Shown here piece after piece: positions 16,340 to 26,908 of a stretch of DNA of 29,436 bases. The stretch is from Plantago elongata. Taxonomy: Eukaryota; Streptophyta; Magnoliopsida; Lamiales; Plantaginaceae. A program made the translations under genes and the position numbers. The stretch lies in NCBI GenBank assembly GCA_036897095.1, contig JAYMSP010001716.1, positions 1-29,436 of the forward strand. The letters are read 5' to 3'. Every line of letters starts with the position of its first letter. The first letter of the stretch is position 1. The notes beneath the pieces are model-generated. The model was given only the letters and a program-made list of their open reading frames with translations, was not told the DNA's origin and did not search any database.

Positions 16340-19084
16340 GTGTTCGAATCATATCGGCGTCTTCTCTTCTTCTTTATTCTTGAATTCTCCCACTTGCATA
16401 TCTTCACATCCCCTTCAAGCTGGGAATGAATATTCATGATTCCCAACTTGCACATAAAGTGAGAAAATAAAGGTAAAGCAAGAGGCTTAGTCATCATCTC
16501 TGCAATTTGATCCATATTGCCAATATAAAATAGTTGAATGGCTCCTTGTAAGATTTTATCCTTGATGAGATGGCAGTCGATTTCGATGTGTTTAGTGCGT
16601 TGGTGCTGCACATGATTATGTGCCAAGTGATATGCTGAGAGACTATCATTGTAAAGCTGTATAGGTCCATGATTAGGAACTTTGAAGTCATCCAGTAAGA
16701 ACTTTAACCATTAAACCTCACAAGTAGCTACATCAATGGCATGATATTCAGCTTCTACGCTTTACCTGCTGACTGTAGTCTGCCTTTTAGATTGCCAGGA
16801 GATAAGTGAATCACCAAGAAAGATGGCATGTCATGAAGTACTGCGCCTGGTATCTGAGTAAGACGCCCAGTCACTGTCTGAGAAGCCTTTGAGTTTAATC
16901 TTGCTGGTTGATGAGTAGAAAACACCTTGGCCAGGAGATTGCTTGAGGTATCTGAGAACATGATGAGCAACTTCAAGGTGTCTGTTTGTAGGGCAACTCA
17001 TGTACTGATTCATAAGACAAGTCAGACCTTGTAATGTTTAGATAAATTATTTTTCCAACTAATATTCTAAACACTTGTGGATCAGATAATAAATCATTAT
17101 TATCTTTGACAAGCTTTGTTTTGGAATGGAGTAAAAGCTGGTTTAGATGCAAAGTATCTAGTGTCTTTGAGAAAATCAAGTACATATTTGCTCTGAGTCT
17201 CTGACAAATATTAATTCATGCATCTGTTTTTGCTATCTCCAATCCTTGAATATACTTCAACTCTCCAAGATCCTTTATTGTGAACTGAAAATCAAGGGCC
17301 AACTTAACAGAAGAAATCTCATTCATATCATTTCATGCAATATAATATCATCTACATATACAAGAAGTGCAGTGAAGTTAGAATTGACTGATTTAGTGAA
17401 TAAAGATGTATCTGCAGTAGATTGTACATAACCCAAGGTAATAAGGGAACTCTGCAATTTAAAGAACCATTGCATACTAGCTTGTTTTAATCCATAAAGA
17501 CTTTTCACCAACTTACAAAATTTAGTTGATTGATCTTTAAGATAACCCGGAGGTGGTGTCATGTACACCTCTTCATCCAAATCACCATGCAAGAAAGCAG
17601 TGTTGACATCTAGTTGATGAACGAACCAATTATTTGAAGCTGCTATGGCCAATAAACACCTCACAGTGGTCAACTTAACCAAACATGAGAAGGTACCAAA
17701 ATAGTCAATTCCATTCTCTTGTGTGTAGCCTTTAGCTACTAATCTTGACTTATACCTTTCAATTGATCCATCATCTTTGAACTTCACTTTAAAAACCCAC
17801 TTACAACCTATGCAATGTTTGCCTGGTGGAAGGTCAACTAGCTGCCTTGTTTTTGTTCTTTCTAGTGCATCAAACTCACATTGCCTCCACCCATTCAGGA
17901 TGATAAGCAGCCTGTTTGTATGTTTTAGGCTCAGGGACAATGGTGATTGAAGTAGCAAAACACTTATGAGCGGTAGAAAGTCTGTCAGTAGACAAGTAAG
18001 TTAATATAGGATATTTCACTTGAGAAAGCTGCATACAGTTAGCATTATGATCAAGTGATGGAGGTAATATATAATCATAAACACCAAGATGTGAAGAAAT
18101 AGTTCTAGTCTGTTTGATCTCCTTAAACCATCATTCTGATCATTATTGTGTTGATCAACCTGTACATTATTATCATGTATAACATGATTTTCCTGTTCAG
18201 GTATAAGAATAGAACTACCTGAATCATGATTATCAGAAAAATTATGTAAAGAATTAACTTTTACAAATTCAGCATTACATATGTGATTCAGAAGCAGAAA
18301 TAATATTAGAATGATCACTATTGTTATGCATACCAATATTATTATCAGTGTAAAGCATATCATCATTCACATGTGTTAACATATGAGCATATGTCTGATT
18401 TTTCTGAAAAGGAAAGTTACCTTCAACAAACTCAACATTTCTTGAAATAAACACCTGATTAGTATTGAGATTAAGCAACTTATAACCCTTTTATCCCAAT
18501 GGATATCCCAGTAAAACACACTTGACTGCTCTGGCATCAAATTTGGTTCTGTGAGCTGTCAATGTAGATGCATAACAAAGAGTACCAAAAAACCTCATGT
18601 ATGAATAATCAGGTTTGCTGTTATAGAGAATCTCATATGGACTTTTCCCAGAAAGAACACAAGTGGAAAGCCTGCTAATAACATGACAAGCATTCATAAC
18701 ACAACCAGTCCAGTATATTAATGGTACATTAGATTGAAATATGAAAGTTCTTGCTATTTGCAGGAGATGCTGATGTTTCCTCTCCACTCTTCCATTTTGC
18801 TCTGGTGTTTCCACACAAGATTTTTGGTGTAAAATACCTAGTGAAGAGTAAAAATCCAATAAATGGAATTCAGTACATTATCAGACCTGATGCTTCTGAT
18901 TTTGTTGCCATATTGAGTCAGCACTAGATTATAAAAATGAAGTACATGAATTTTTGTTTCAAATTTAGTTTTCATAAGATATAACCAAGTACATCTCGAC
19001 TAATCATCAACTATAGTTAAAAAATATATGTGTCCTGAATAAGATGTAGTATGAAAAGGACCCAAAATATCAACATGTATAAGA
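16340..19084 (-). mobile_element. Degenerate Ty1-copia retrotransposon, minus strand (integrase, RT, RNase H)
   Basis: Reading leftward, fragments of a copia polyprotein follow in the right order. Integrase core: about 19084-18862 (HVDILGPFHTTSYSGH, then IVDD with the next Trp mutated to a stop). Integrase C-terminal part: 18859-18491 (ETPEQNGRVERKHQHLL, GKSPYEILY). Linker: 18478-18016. Reverse transcriptase: 17958-17323 ([50 protein letters not shown]). RT-RNase H connection: 17185-16755 (SDSDWASYSDTRRS). RNase H end: about 16691-16370 (HIEIDCHLIKDKI, MMTKPLALPLF). Several frameshifts and stops separate the parts, so it is dead. Gag and protease are absent: the element stops abruptly near 19084. 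A 3' LTR should lie below 16370 but its limits were not found. Confidence 0.9.
17323..17958 (-). pseudogene. Copia reverse transcriptase domain (within the minus-strand element)
   Basis: This is the best-preserved part of the element: 211 open codons on the minus strand. The catalytic YVDD motif is intact near 17349-17360 (antisense). The typical RVT_2 landmarks [39 protein letters not shown] and [13 protein letters not shown] are present. The frame is lost just after VDDIIL, so no full polyprotein can be made. Confidence 0.9.
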
Positions 19085-19773
19085 TAAATTTAAGAGTCGT
19101 TCGAATACTATCTGTTAGAGCTTCTCAGAATCCAATCGTTGATATCTCGAAATAAGTACTCAGAAGTCACTATCTCGATTTTCAGAGAGGGCTTTATCTG
19201 ATCGACTTTTCAGTCGGTGTAATTAATACACTGTACTATTTCTTTGTCCTGTAGTCCAAATGGAAACATGTGCCATAAGAAAGCAAGCATGCTCCTTGTC
19301 TCAGAATGACAAAACTTCAGAGAGGTGTAAGGTGCAAAAGCACTATACAAGACTTTCTGAACATATCATTTTGGAGGAGACTAATCCCTTGTGCTTCATT
19401 AAACTTGCGCAATCTTCAAATCTTCGATTAATACTTCATTTCTAGGATCCTTCTTCATTGTCATCTTCGAAACATAAAAAATACATTCAGAGACCTAAAT
19501 AATCTTATACAAGTTTAACTAGACTAACATACCAAGTGATTTCCTCTTTACAATGTTCAAGTGAACCGAGAGTACTAGTCACCTTTCTGTACTAAAGATA
19601 AGTTACATGGTGATTGATCAAAAACTCTAAAAGATATCCGTAACATGGTCTTGGTTTCTCAAACTCTACTGCTCTTTGTTCTACACCTAATAAAGGATAA
19701 TATTTTGCTTTCTTGAAAAATGCACCAAAGTTTGTGAAAGAAAAAGGAAAAATAGTCTAAGAAAACTTTTGTG
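19085..19773. other. Unassigned sequence between two opposed copia remnants
   Basis: The minus-strand integrase ends abruptly at about 19084 and the plus-strand Gag motif begins at 19774. The stretch between may hold gag remains of the plus-strand element. No clear 5' LTR or primer-binding site was found in it, and it shows no likeness to the 3' LTR at 21889-22526. Confidence 0.4.
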
Positions 19774-20490
19774 TGTCAATTTTGTCTATGACCTGGACAC
19801 AAGAAACAATACTGCTTTCGTTTAAAAAACAAGGAAAATTTAGCCAATGTTGTGACCACTGTCGCAACCAATGTTACTACAATAGTGGTAGCAACATCAG
19901 CTCAACAGAAGGTGAAAAAGAACAAAGTCAAGAAAGTTTGGATACCTAGACCCGATGATTAGCAATATTAACAGAATCTAAACTGCAATGTTGTGTTATC
20001 TACTTTAAGTGCTCATCATAAGACAATTTGGTACTTTGATAGTGGTTGCTCTAGACATATGACAGGTTCTATGTCAAGGTTCTAATATTTGTGTTGCCCA
20101 AATATATGTCGATAGCACTGTGTTTGGGTATACTAATTCTACCTTAGTAGGTGCTTTTGTTGCAGCCATGACATGTACGTTTCAAATGGGCATGATTGGT
20201 GAGCTCAACTTCTTCCTAGGGCTTCAAATCAAGTAAGGAAAATCTGGCCTCTTTCGGTCTCAAGAGAAGTATGCCAAAAAGTTGATGAGAAGTTTTGGTC
20301 TGGATGGTTCTAAAACCTGCACTTCACTATTGCCTAAGAGATATGATAACCTTATTGCCAAATGCATTACTAGAAAACAAAACATGAAGCATGTAGACAC
20401 TAGGTACCATGTGCTAAAAAGCCTTGATAGAAGCCAACATCTAGACGGAGCCTTCACTCCAAGAAGAGATCTTGAGTTGGACATATACTA
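19774..20490 (+). pseudogene. Internally deleted Ty1-copia Gag-Pol remnant, plus strand
   Basis: Three diagnostic copia pieces occur in order. A Gag zinc knuckle at 19774-19815 (C-x2-C-x4-H-x4-C, with a stop codon inside it) is followed by the basic stretch KKNKVKKVWIPR. The protease start WYFDSGCSRHMTG lies at 20029-20067. An RT C-terminal piece begins near 20093: QIYVDS, where active elements have YVDD, then GELNFFLGLQIK followed by a stop, then KYAKKLMRSFGLDGSK. A further short piece, KHVDTRYH near 20390, resembles the end of RNase H. The whole integrase and most of RT, several hundred codons, are missing between protease and YVDS. It is non-autonomous and non-coding. Confidence 0.85.
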
Positions 20491-21888
20491 GGAGCACTGT
20501 CACTGCCACTGTTGTCATAACATCACTGATCAATAGTGGTATTCTTGTTTGTGATGTATGTTATTTGTTGCTTTTGTTTCCTGCATTTACTTTGCATCTA
20601 GATTAGTGCTGCTGGATTGTTCTTATTTTAGTCTCTCTTTCTCTCTTTCTCTGTTGTCTTGTGTATTGTAGGTGTCCTGTTTGCTTGATTTTCCCCTCTC
20701 CCTTGCACTATTTTTGGAAGCAACTAAAAGAGCCCAATGATGGCTAAATAAAGAGCCCAATGAAGACCAACCAAGAAAAGTCCAATGTGGACCATGTTTT
20801 ATTGTGACTTTGCTATGGGTAGCACTGGTACTGTTGCAGTCCACAAGATTCTCTAAGCCTACATTGAATCACCTATTTTGTGCACCTAGTTCTATTAGAG
20901 ACACCTAATTTCTATGCTATGAGTCGTGTGTCTGCCTTCACTCCGTATAAGCCAAAGCTTTGGACGGGATTCATGCGCTTTCCAATTATTTGACATGGTA
21001 CGCTGACTCATAGTAACCCCTGGGTTGTCGGCATAGAGTCCTCAACCAAGTTTCTTTGTTTTAATTTACGTTTTGAGGGGCTAAAATGGGGACTGGGTCC
21101 CATTGCTTTTGATTTCAGTTTGGGTTAGCATTTGAGTTGACTTGTTTGACTGATCATTCTAGTTTGCATTATGTCTTAAGGAGTCTAGAGTCTGCATTTA
21201 GGGGGAGTTCTTATTTGGTGTGTCTGTCAGTACTATGAGAATGGGTGTTGCAGTAACTGTTCGTCTCACAGTGGATCTGGTTCTTGTAGTTTTGCTAAAC
21301 CTCTAATATGATATCAGGAGTTTCTCTAAATTCGACTATCCATTATGAATTGACATATGTAGAGAGTTTGTGTTCTTTTGCACTGTTTGATACTTGGTTT
21401 TCTTGATTATCCATAATTCGTTGTCTAATTCAGTGACACTGCAAGTGTTTTATCCGTGGTATGCTATTTGTAGGATATTTTTAGCTGTGAATAAGTACAG
21501 TATGCATCAGGATTCATCTCCCTTATCATGCAGGAAATTGAATAAATTGATGCTCAGATAATTCCTCTGCTCCAGGGGGAGAACTTTGGTTTCTCTCCTC
21601 ACAACAAAGGGGAGAATAGTTTGGAGCTGGAGAAACTGTCCTAGACTTCTGTGTCTTTTGTCTAAGTTTTTTTTTTTATTATTGTCTTTCTTTCTTTTGT
21701 CTTGTATGTCTGCGTTTGTCTCTATCGTATTTGTAGTGTCATATTTGAAAAAAAAGAAAAAAGAAAATTCAAAAATCTTTCTTAGGTCTTATTCTTGTCT
21801 TCCTTCTGTTATGTTTGTTTATCTCTGTGTGTGTGTTTCTAGGAGTTTTGTGAAGAAATGAATTAAGGGGGAGGATTAAAGTGCAGGA
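20491..21888 (+). other. Long non-coding 3' region of the plus-strand copia, ending in a polypurine tract
   Basis: About 1.4 kb separates the last pol fragment from the LTR. No protein was recognised in it, although an envelope-like region or long untranslated stretch is known in some copia lineages. Three purine tracts resemble polypurine tracts: TTTAGGGGGAG near 21197-21207, CCAGGGGGAGAA near 21572-21583 and AATTAAGGGGGAGGATTAAA at 21861-21880. The last is eight bases before the LTR start and is the likely plus-strand primer. Confidence 0.55.
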
Positions 21889-22526
21889 TGTTGCATGAAC
21901 TTTTGGACCAACAGTCAATGTAACATCATCTGTTCAGCAGATTGCACTTTGCAGGATTATATGGCTCTATTTTTTAATTACCATTCTTCACTAACACTAA
22001 CCTAGTTCCACGTGTGTTTAATATTTGTGTCATGTAGGAGTCTTCTTATATTAAGAGAGACACCAAATAAATCGTATCTCAACAAGATATCAAGATCGAA
22101 TGGTTCTTGGAGTGTACAAGAAGTAAATGATTCTTGGTAGTTAAGATTTTGTGGGATCTTGAAGATAAGGATAAGCAACAAAATCCATGGGCTTGATCCG
22201 GTCAGATTGAACATCTATAAATACAAGATCGAGCTCATTATGAAGAGTACTTCGTGAAAAACAAGAACTCAATTGTAATAGCATAGATACTCTTCATGTT
22301 TACTAGTCTTTGAAATCTTCTAGCTAGTTTTTCTAGATAGATAGGTTGAGAATATAGTTTTTCTATTATGACTAGTGTTTTGTGATTCAAGATCTCATAG
22401 ATATTTTTGTACATCCATTATTTATTTTTGTGGATATTATATACCTGCTAAGATTATTTGCTTTGCTGTTCTGTTTATTTCCGCTGCTCTATTTCATACC
22501 ATGTTACACACGCTGTTGCACCAACA
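21889..22526 (+). repeat. Probable 3' LTR of the plus-strand copia
   Basis: The segment starts TGTTGC just after a polypurine tract and ends ...CCAACA, giving the TG...CA form with a short TGTTG/CAACA inverted end. A second possible end is CCAACA at 22533-22538. CTATAAATA near 22216 is a plausible LTR TATA box. No partner 5' LTR exists in the window, so the limits are inferred. It lies about 220 bases beyond the end of the NCL coding region. Confidence 0.55.
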
Positions 22527-22743
22527 TTGATACCAACATTAATGAAAACATCACATTAGTACAAAATTCACGGTCCAATATTCTTTTCTAAATTAATGAA
22601 TATCAGATCCAACTAAAACAACTACATTGCCAGAATAACCAATGCACCTGTAGCATAAGATTACTAGATAAGTTAACATGACTACACAAGAGGTGTGTCT
22701 CATGACTCTCATCTCACGTAACTTCCAGTGTCGGCAGACAAAT
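22527..22743 (-). other. Presumed 3' UTR of the NCL-type exchanger
   Basis: The stretch between the LTR end and the exchanger stop codon has no other feature and should contain the 3' untranslated region on the minus strand. The retroelement LTR directly abuts it. Confidence 0.4.
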
Positions 22744-25033
22744 CTATGACCAACCAAAGACATAATCAAGAACATATACTAGAGCCAGAGAAAACGGATA
22801 TAATGCGAATGCTAAGAAGGATGTCCACAGTGGAAAGGTGGTTCGAGTGCTGGCGAATACCCCCATTACGACACAAACGATCAAGATAACCAGCACTTCA
22901 GATGAGAAGTTCCAGTCCAAACCTCTCACGTAAACCAGGGCTAGAAACACGGACAGGCACAGAGTATTGTTCATTGTAACGGCTCCATACAACTGAAGCA
23001 AAAACAAATAAAGTTAGAATGAATACCAAACTTAGTTCAACCTGTGATGAGGATTAGTCATGAAATTTAAAACATTGTGCATACTTTTCATAATTTCTCA
23101 AGTTACCTCTGAAAATGTCAAGGAGGCAGATCTCAACTTTTTCCTGCTGGCAAATATAACAGCAGAAACTGCCTCACTTGAGTTGGTCGCCAATGGTAAC
23201 GCGACGAATGAGATGAAAAACTTGGGTATTTTTGTGGCCAGGGAGAAATTATCTACTGCATCCACCAAAGGCTCAGCGAATGCAGCTGCGATAATGGTTC
23301 CAAGCAGCAAGAGTAGTGCAGCTTTAAATGTAGTCCATCGCGGATTTTTAACTTCCTCAACAACCTCATCTCTTTGTTCACCCAACCCCAAGAGATCGTG
23401 TTTTTTCTTTGTTTTCTGCAAAATTATTCAGATTAGACACAATACACTGAGTAAAGATCGAAGGAAGAAACTAAAATAAAAGTCAAAAAGTACCATATGG
23501 AATTCATCTATGTACTTTGCTGAACCAGTACCATCAGGTGCAGCACACTGGGCTTCTTGAAGCCATTTCCCGACCCCATTAATAAATTCATCCAAATTAA
23601 CTCTGGAGTCACGAGTTGTATCAAAATCCCTCATCACGTTCTCTACAGCATCATTTTCGTCTAGATTAATCTCGTTAAATTCAATTCCAACAATCAGCGC
23701 TCTTATTTCTGAGCATGATAGGAATCCATCTTGGTTGTCATCAATCATGTTGAAAAGTCTGTGTTGCATCAGGCAATACGAAAATGTTAGTAATAACCAT
23801 GTCAGGATCACAGAAAGTGAGTTGTGAACATTGAGTGATACTTACTTTGTCAACACTTCTCTATCAGGCCTTCCATCTTCAGTGCTTAACTTTCCCAAAG
23901 CATGCATCTTGAAATGCTTCAAGATTCCTGATATGACATGCTTATGTTTCACAAAAGCAAGCCGTCTCCTCTGGATCCAAGGCTGCATTATCTATACAGG
24001 ACGTTTAAAATGGAACATTGAGTAGTTACACACACAAGTTTCAATTATGTTCAAGAAGTTGAAAAAAAAGGTACCTGAAAAATGCAATAGGAGATGAGCA
24101 ATGAAGCGGAAACAACGAGAGAAATCATAACAACCAAGTGCCTGCCAGATTTTATATGCAAAATTCGTGGTAATTGAACAATTATGAAGGGAAGCACAGA
24201 GACAGCCATGATAATTCCGGCGTAGCTTGTCCAGATATCCGTAGTGACACCTGAGCCTGCAAGAACAGTCAATTAGTATAACTGATGTTCCACATGCAGC
24301 TTCCATGTGTAGCAATGAGAACCATAGGAAGGAATCAGGTTAACGAACCGGTCAAACTGAATCGCTGTGTATCTTTACAATCAACAGCTACATTGTTTAT
24401 GAGGTCACATTTCCCAACAATGATACAAGTACCCCAAATAATTGTAAGAAGCATGACAGTTGAACCAGCTAGCAGTCCCATGCCAACAGAAACCTGGCTT
24501 TGAGCAGTTTGTTTGCTTCCAGATAGCCCAGACACTGAAATCCGCACAAAAATAAAAATAAAAAATCAACTCGTTATTCATTTGTAACTTAAATAGGCAG
24601 AATTTTTATCTTATCAGTAAGTTTGGTACATACCAAGAATGAGCATAGCATCTGGTAGAGCGCCCAGAGTGGGAAGAAAAAGACCACCAATGATTCCTGG
24701 ACCAAGGATTTCAAGAAGAAGTTCACTTCCGGCAGAGAGGTAGCGTGCGGCACAGAACATGAGATAACCATAGGACAGAATCAAGAACAGGTTGCCCATG
24801 ACAGTAGTAGTACATGGCATGAATCCATACGTCTGTTCGCAAGCTTTTGCTTCCGCATTGCTAATGTGGATGACTTCTGATGATGACAAATTGCTAGAAC
24901 CACCTGGTAAAACAGCTGACGATTGATCAGGAACAATGGCACGAGCCAGGGCGGTGCTGCAGAGGATTAGCAACAAGAAGAAGGACACAAAGAAAATGAG
25001 GTGAGGATTCGGTTTCTTGGTATGAAGAATCAT
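22744..25033 (-). CDS. NCL: Sodium/calcium exchanger NCL-like with EF-hands, seven exons
   Basis: NCL-type proteins are membrane cation/Ca2+ exchangers of plants. Exons on the minus strand: 25033-24634, 24534-24349, 24256-24075, 23991-23846, 23758-23494, 23415-23107, 22992-22744. They join in frame to 578 residues, close to Arabidopsis NCL. An N-terminal hydrophobic signal or anchor (about 11-31) comes first. The first exchanger alpha-repeat follows (GPGIIGGLFLPTLGALPDAM and onward). A central cytosolic region has EF-hand 1 with canonical ligands (DDNQDGFLSCSE) and a weaker EF-hand 2 (DTTRDSRVNLDE, lacking the central Gly). The second alpha-repeat (FISFVALPLATNSSEAVSA) and further membrane helices end in DYVFGWS. 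The layout of two membrane halves around EF-hands is specific to this plant family and suggests Ca2+-gated exchange. The start is the first ATG and gives the signal segment. No damage was seen. Confidence 0.93.
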
Positions 25034-25074
25034 GTTTTACTAGCTAGTATGTTTAGTTACTCTTGCGCATGCAT

Positions 25075-25084
25075 AATTTATATA
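25075..25084 (-). promoter_or_regulatory. Possible TATA box of the NCL-like gene
   Basis: On the minus strand TATATAAATT lies about 42 bases upstream of the exchanger ATG. A start of transcription 30 bases further on would leave only a very short leader. The real promoter may instead lie further up with a leader intron. Confidence 0.4.
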
Positions 25085-25969
25085 CTTGTACAAGAGAAGT
25101 AGTGCATGTTCTTGCGTGTGAATGGTTACAAGGAATAAGAACTAAACAATAACAATAATTAGTCTAAGTGTTTCATTAAAACCGTGTGATGGAAGGATGA
25201 AGAAGCAAAATAAAGCTTCATCAAATGTGAACAGAACGTGATAAAGCTCGATTGAATTAATTGCAAAGAATAATGTACATATAGTATTTTCTTAGCTAAT
25301 TAGCTAGAGACGATCAGTAAGATGAGGAAGCTAAGTATGGTATATAACAGTACCTGTAATTAGAATAAGGTTCCAAAGAACAGATACCGGATCGAACATG
25401 TCGGTTCTTATGCCAAAGCACATAGGGATATTATATACTACTAGTATACTACTTTCAATACAAACAGAATCATTAATCCAGCTGATCTACTCATACAGGT
25501 CACCAAGTACTTTGTCCTATCATTAATTGCTTGTGTTTTTTTTGCATATTTACATGAGGTAAACACACACAAAAATTATTTAAAAATTCAATCGAGCATC
25601 ATGACCTTGAATCCAGTATACATGAATTTTATACAGTTGTACTGTGCAAGGATGATGTTCGTAAATAGTTGACGACGATGTCATATCCTTACTATATTCC
25701 CCGATCAGTATACGGGTTGACTTATCTTAGTCCATGACCAGTTATATGGTTTCGGTAATAAACCATATGTGACTGGACAAGACGAGAATCAAACATTCAC
25801 TACTATCCCGTTGAAGTAGTGAGTGATTGGCTAAAGTTAGTATCATCTCCGATGATCTGATGCGGCGAATCTTAACTAGTTATCTGGAAGAACCAATGTG
25901 TGTTGTTATTTAACTTATAGTTTATGGGTAGTGCCACTAAGAGTATCAAATCATGTTTACTTTAATGAT
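25085..25969. other. NCL upstream region with two small hairpins
   Basis: No gene is supported. Two neighbouring inverted repeats stand out. CCAGTTATATGGTTT (25738-25752) pairs with AAACCATATGTGACTGG (25760-25776) across a 7-base loop, and ATTCACTACT with AGTAGTGAGT lies around 25795-25825. Their role is unknown. Confidence 0.5.
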
Positions 25970-26063
25970 CTATTTTGTGAAAATGTATAAACTTGTATTG
26001 TATTGATGGTGAAGATAGTCTCCTGAGTGAATGAAATTACAAAAAAGAAAAGAAGCTTAAATA
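25970..26063 (-). repeat. Probable distal half of a copia LTR, split by the TRIM
   Basis: Read on the minus strand, the sequence that continues after the TRIM insertion (CTATTTAAGC, then TTTTGTAATTTCATTCACTC, then CAATACAATACAAG) has the look of the transcribed end of a plant copia LTR. It joins smoothly to 27340-27535 once the TRIM and one target copy are set aside. The outer end near 25970 is a guess. Confidence 0.45.
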
Positions 26064-26068
26064 GTAGC
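26064..26068. repeat. TRIM target site duplication, left copy (GTAGC)
   Basis: GTAGC directly precedes the 5' LTR (TGTTAGAC...) and is repeated directly after the 3' LTR at 27335-27339, the 5-base duplication made by an LTR-element integrase. Confidence 0.93.
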
Positions 26069-26230
26069 TGTTAGACTATGTAATTGAATTAGTTTCCTGA
26101 TTAGATTAGTCTTTTATATTATAGAATTCTAGTTGGATTAGTTTATTGATTAGATTAGTCTTTAGATTATAGCTTCTTGTACTTGTATATATATACCCTT
26201 CTAATTCTATGAATAGACAGGAAAAATAGT

Positions 26231-26755
26231 TCTTTCATGGTATCAGAGCCATGTAAGTTTCCAACGAGCATTGGTCCTGCCTCTCATCTTTTCTCTCAAT
26301 GCAATAAATTTGATTGCCCTTATTTCTTTTCTCCCTTTTCTATCTCTCAAGCGCTCATGCACATCTCTTTCCTCCTGCAATCGATTCCCACTGAATCGAT
26401 TTTCTCTTCTTTCTCAAGATCGATTTAACTGAATTGATTTTCTTTTCTGATCAAACAATCCACTGTTGTTGGTCCTGCCACTAATCTAATCAGGAAACTA
26501 ATACAATTACATAGTGCTTGAGGGATAAGGAGAAAAGGGAGAACATATTAGAGGTTGAGAGATAAAGAGAAAATGGAGAAAAGAGATAAAGAGAAAAGGG
26601 AGAAAAAGAAATAAGGAGAAAAGATTAGAGGTTGAGAGATAAGGAGGAAAGGGAGAAAATAGAGAAAAGAAATAAGGGCAAACCATTGAGGAAAAAGATG
26701 AGAGGCATGATCAATGCTCGTTGGAGACTTACATGACTCTGATACCATGAAAAAA
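26231..26755. repeat. Inverted duplication of the TRIM leader inside the TRIM
   Basis: Left arm, about 26235-26330: CATGGTATCAGAGCCATGTA, then CCAACGAGCATTG, CCTCTCATCTTTT and GCCCTTATTTCTTTTCT. The same order appears on the opposite strand from 26749 back to about 26662, with small differences. Between the arms, 26480-26514 is a 35-base inverted match to LTR positions 27174-27208. A transcript through it could fold into a long imperfect hairpin. Confidence 0.85.
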
Positions 26756-26831
26756 AAAAGGGTTCTCCTCATCCCCAGATCAACCTAACGCGCCACCAGG
26801 CCAAGTCCTGACCTCACGTCAATAAAGACAG

Positions 26832-26908
26832 CTTCTTCCTCCTCCTCCTCCCCCCTCCTCCCTTCTTCTTCTTCTTCTTCTTCTTCTTCTTCCTCCTCCT
26901 CCTCCTCC
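26832..26908 (+). repeat. Compound (CTT)n/(CTC)n microsatellite
   Basis: A pyrimidine-only run of CTT and CCT trinucleotides within the TRIM interior, a likely site of length variation. Confidence 0.95.

Noticed and set aside
16325-16365. tRNA-like B-box motif (GTGTTCGAATCAT) beside the minus-strand copia
   Set aside because: No A box at the right distance and no cloverleaf could be drawn. It is not enough for a tRNA gene or SINE.
21270-21295. TTCTTGTAGT at about 21280, considered as the missing right end of the CACTA element
   Set aside because: It lacks the final G, has no inverted subterminal repeats next to it, is not followed by the expected TAT duplication, and lies inside the plus-strand copia.
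21586-21861. 91-codon plus-strand open frame in the copia 3' region, considered as an envelope-like gene
   Set aside because: The translation is low-complexity Leu/Ser/Phe/Lys from T-rich and A-rich runs, with no signal, coiled coil or known envelope-like motif.
22382-22591. 69-codon hydrophobic open frame over the LTR end
   Set aside because: It falls in T-rich LTR sequence and is best explained by base composition.
23060-24503. Plus-strand open frames opposite the NCL-like gene
   Set aside because: They are antisense shadows of exons that carry conserved exchanger and EF-hand motifs on the minus strand.
26548-26772. 74-codon minus-strand open frame in the TRIM
   Set aside because: It lies in the inverted leader and a GAGAAAA-type purine repeat, and its Phe/Leu/Ser-rich translation is a composition artefact.
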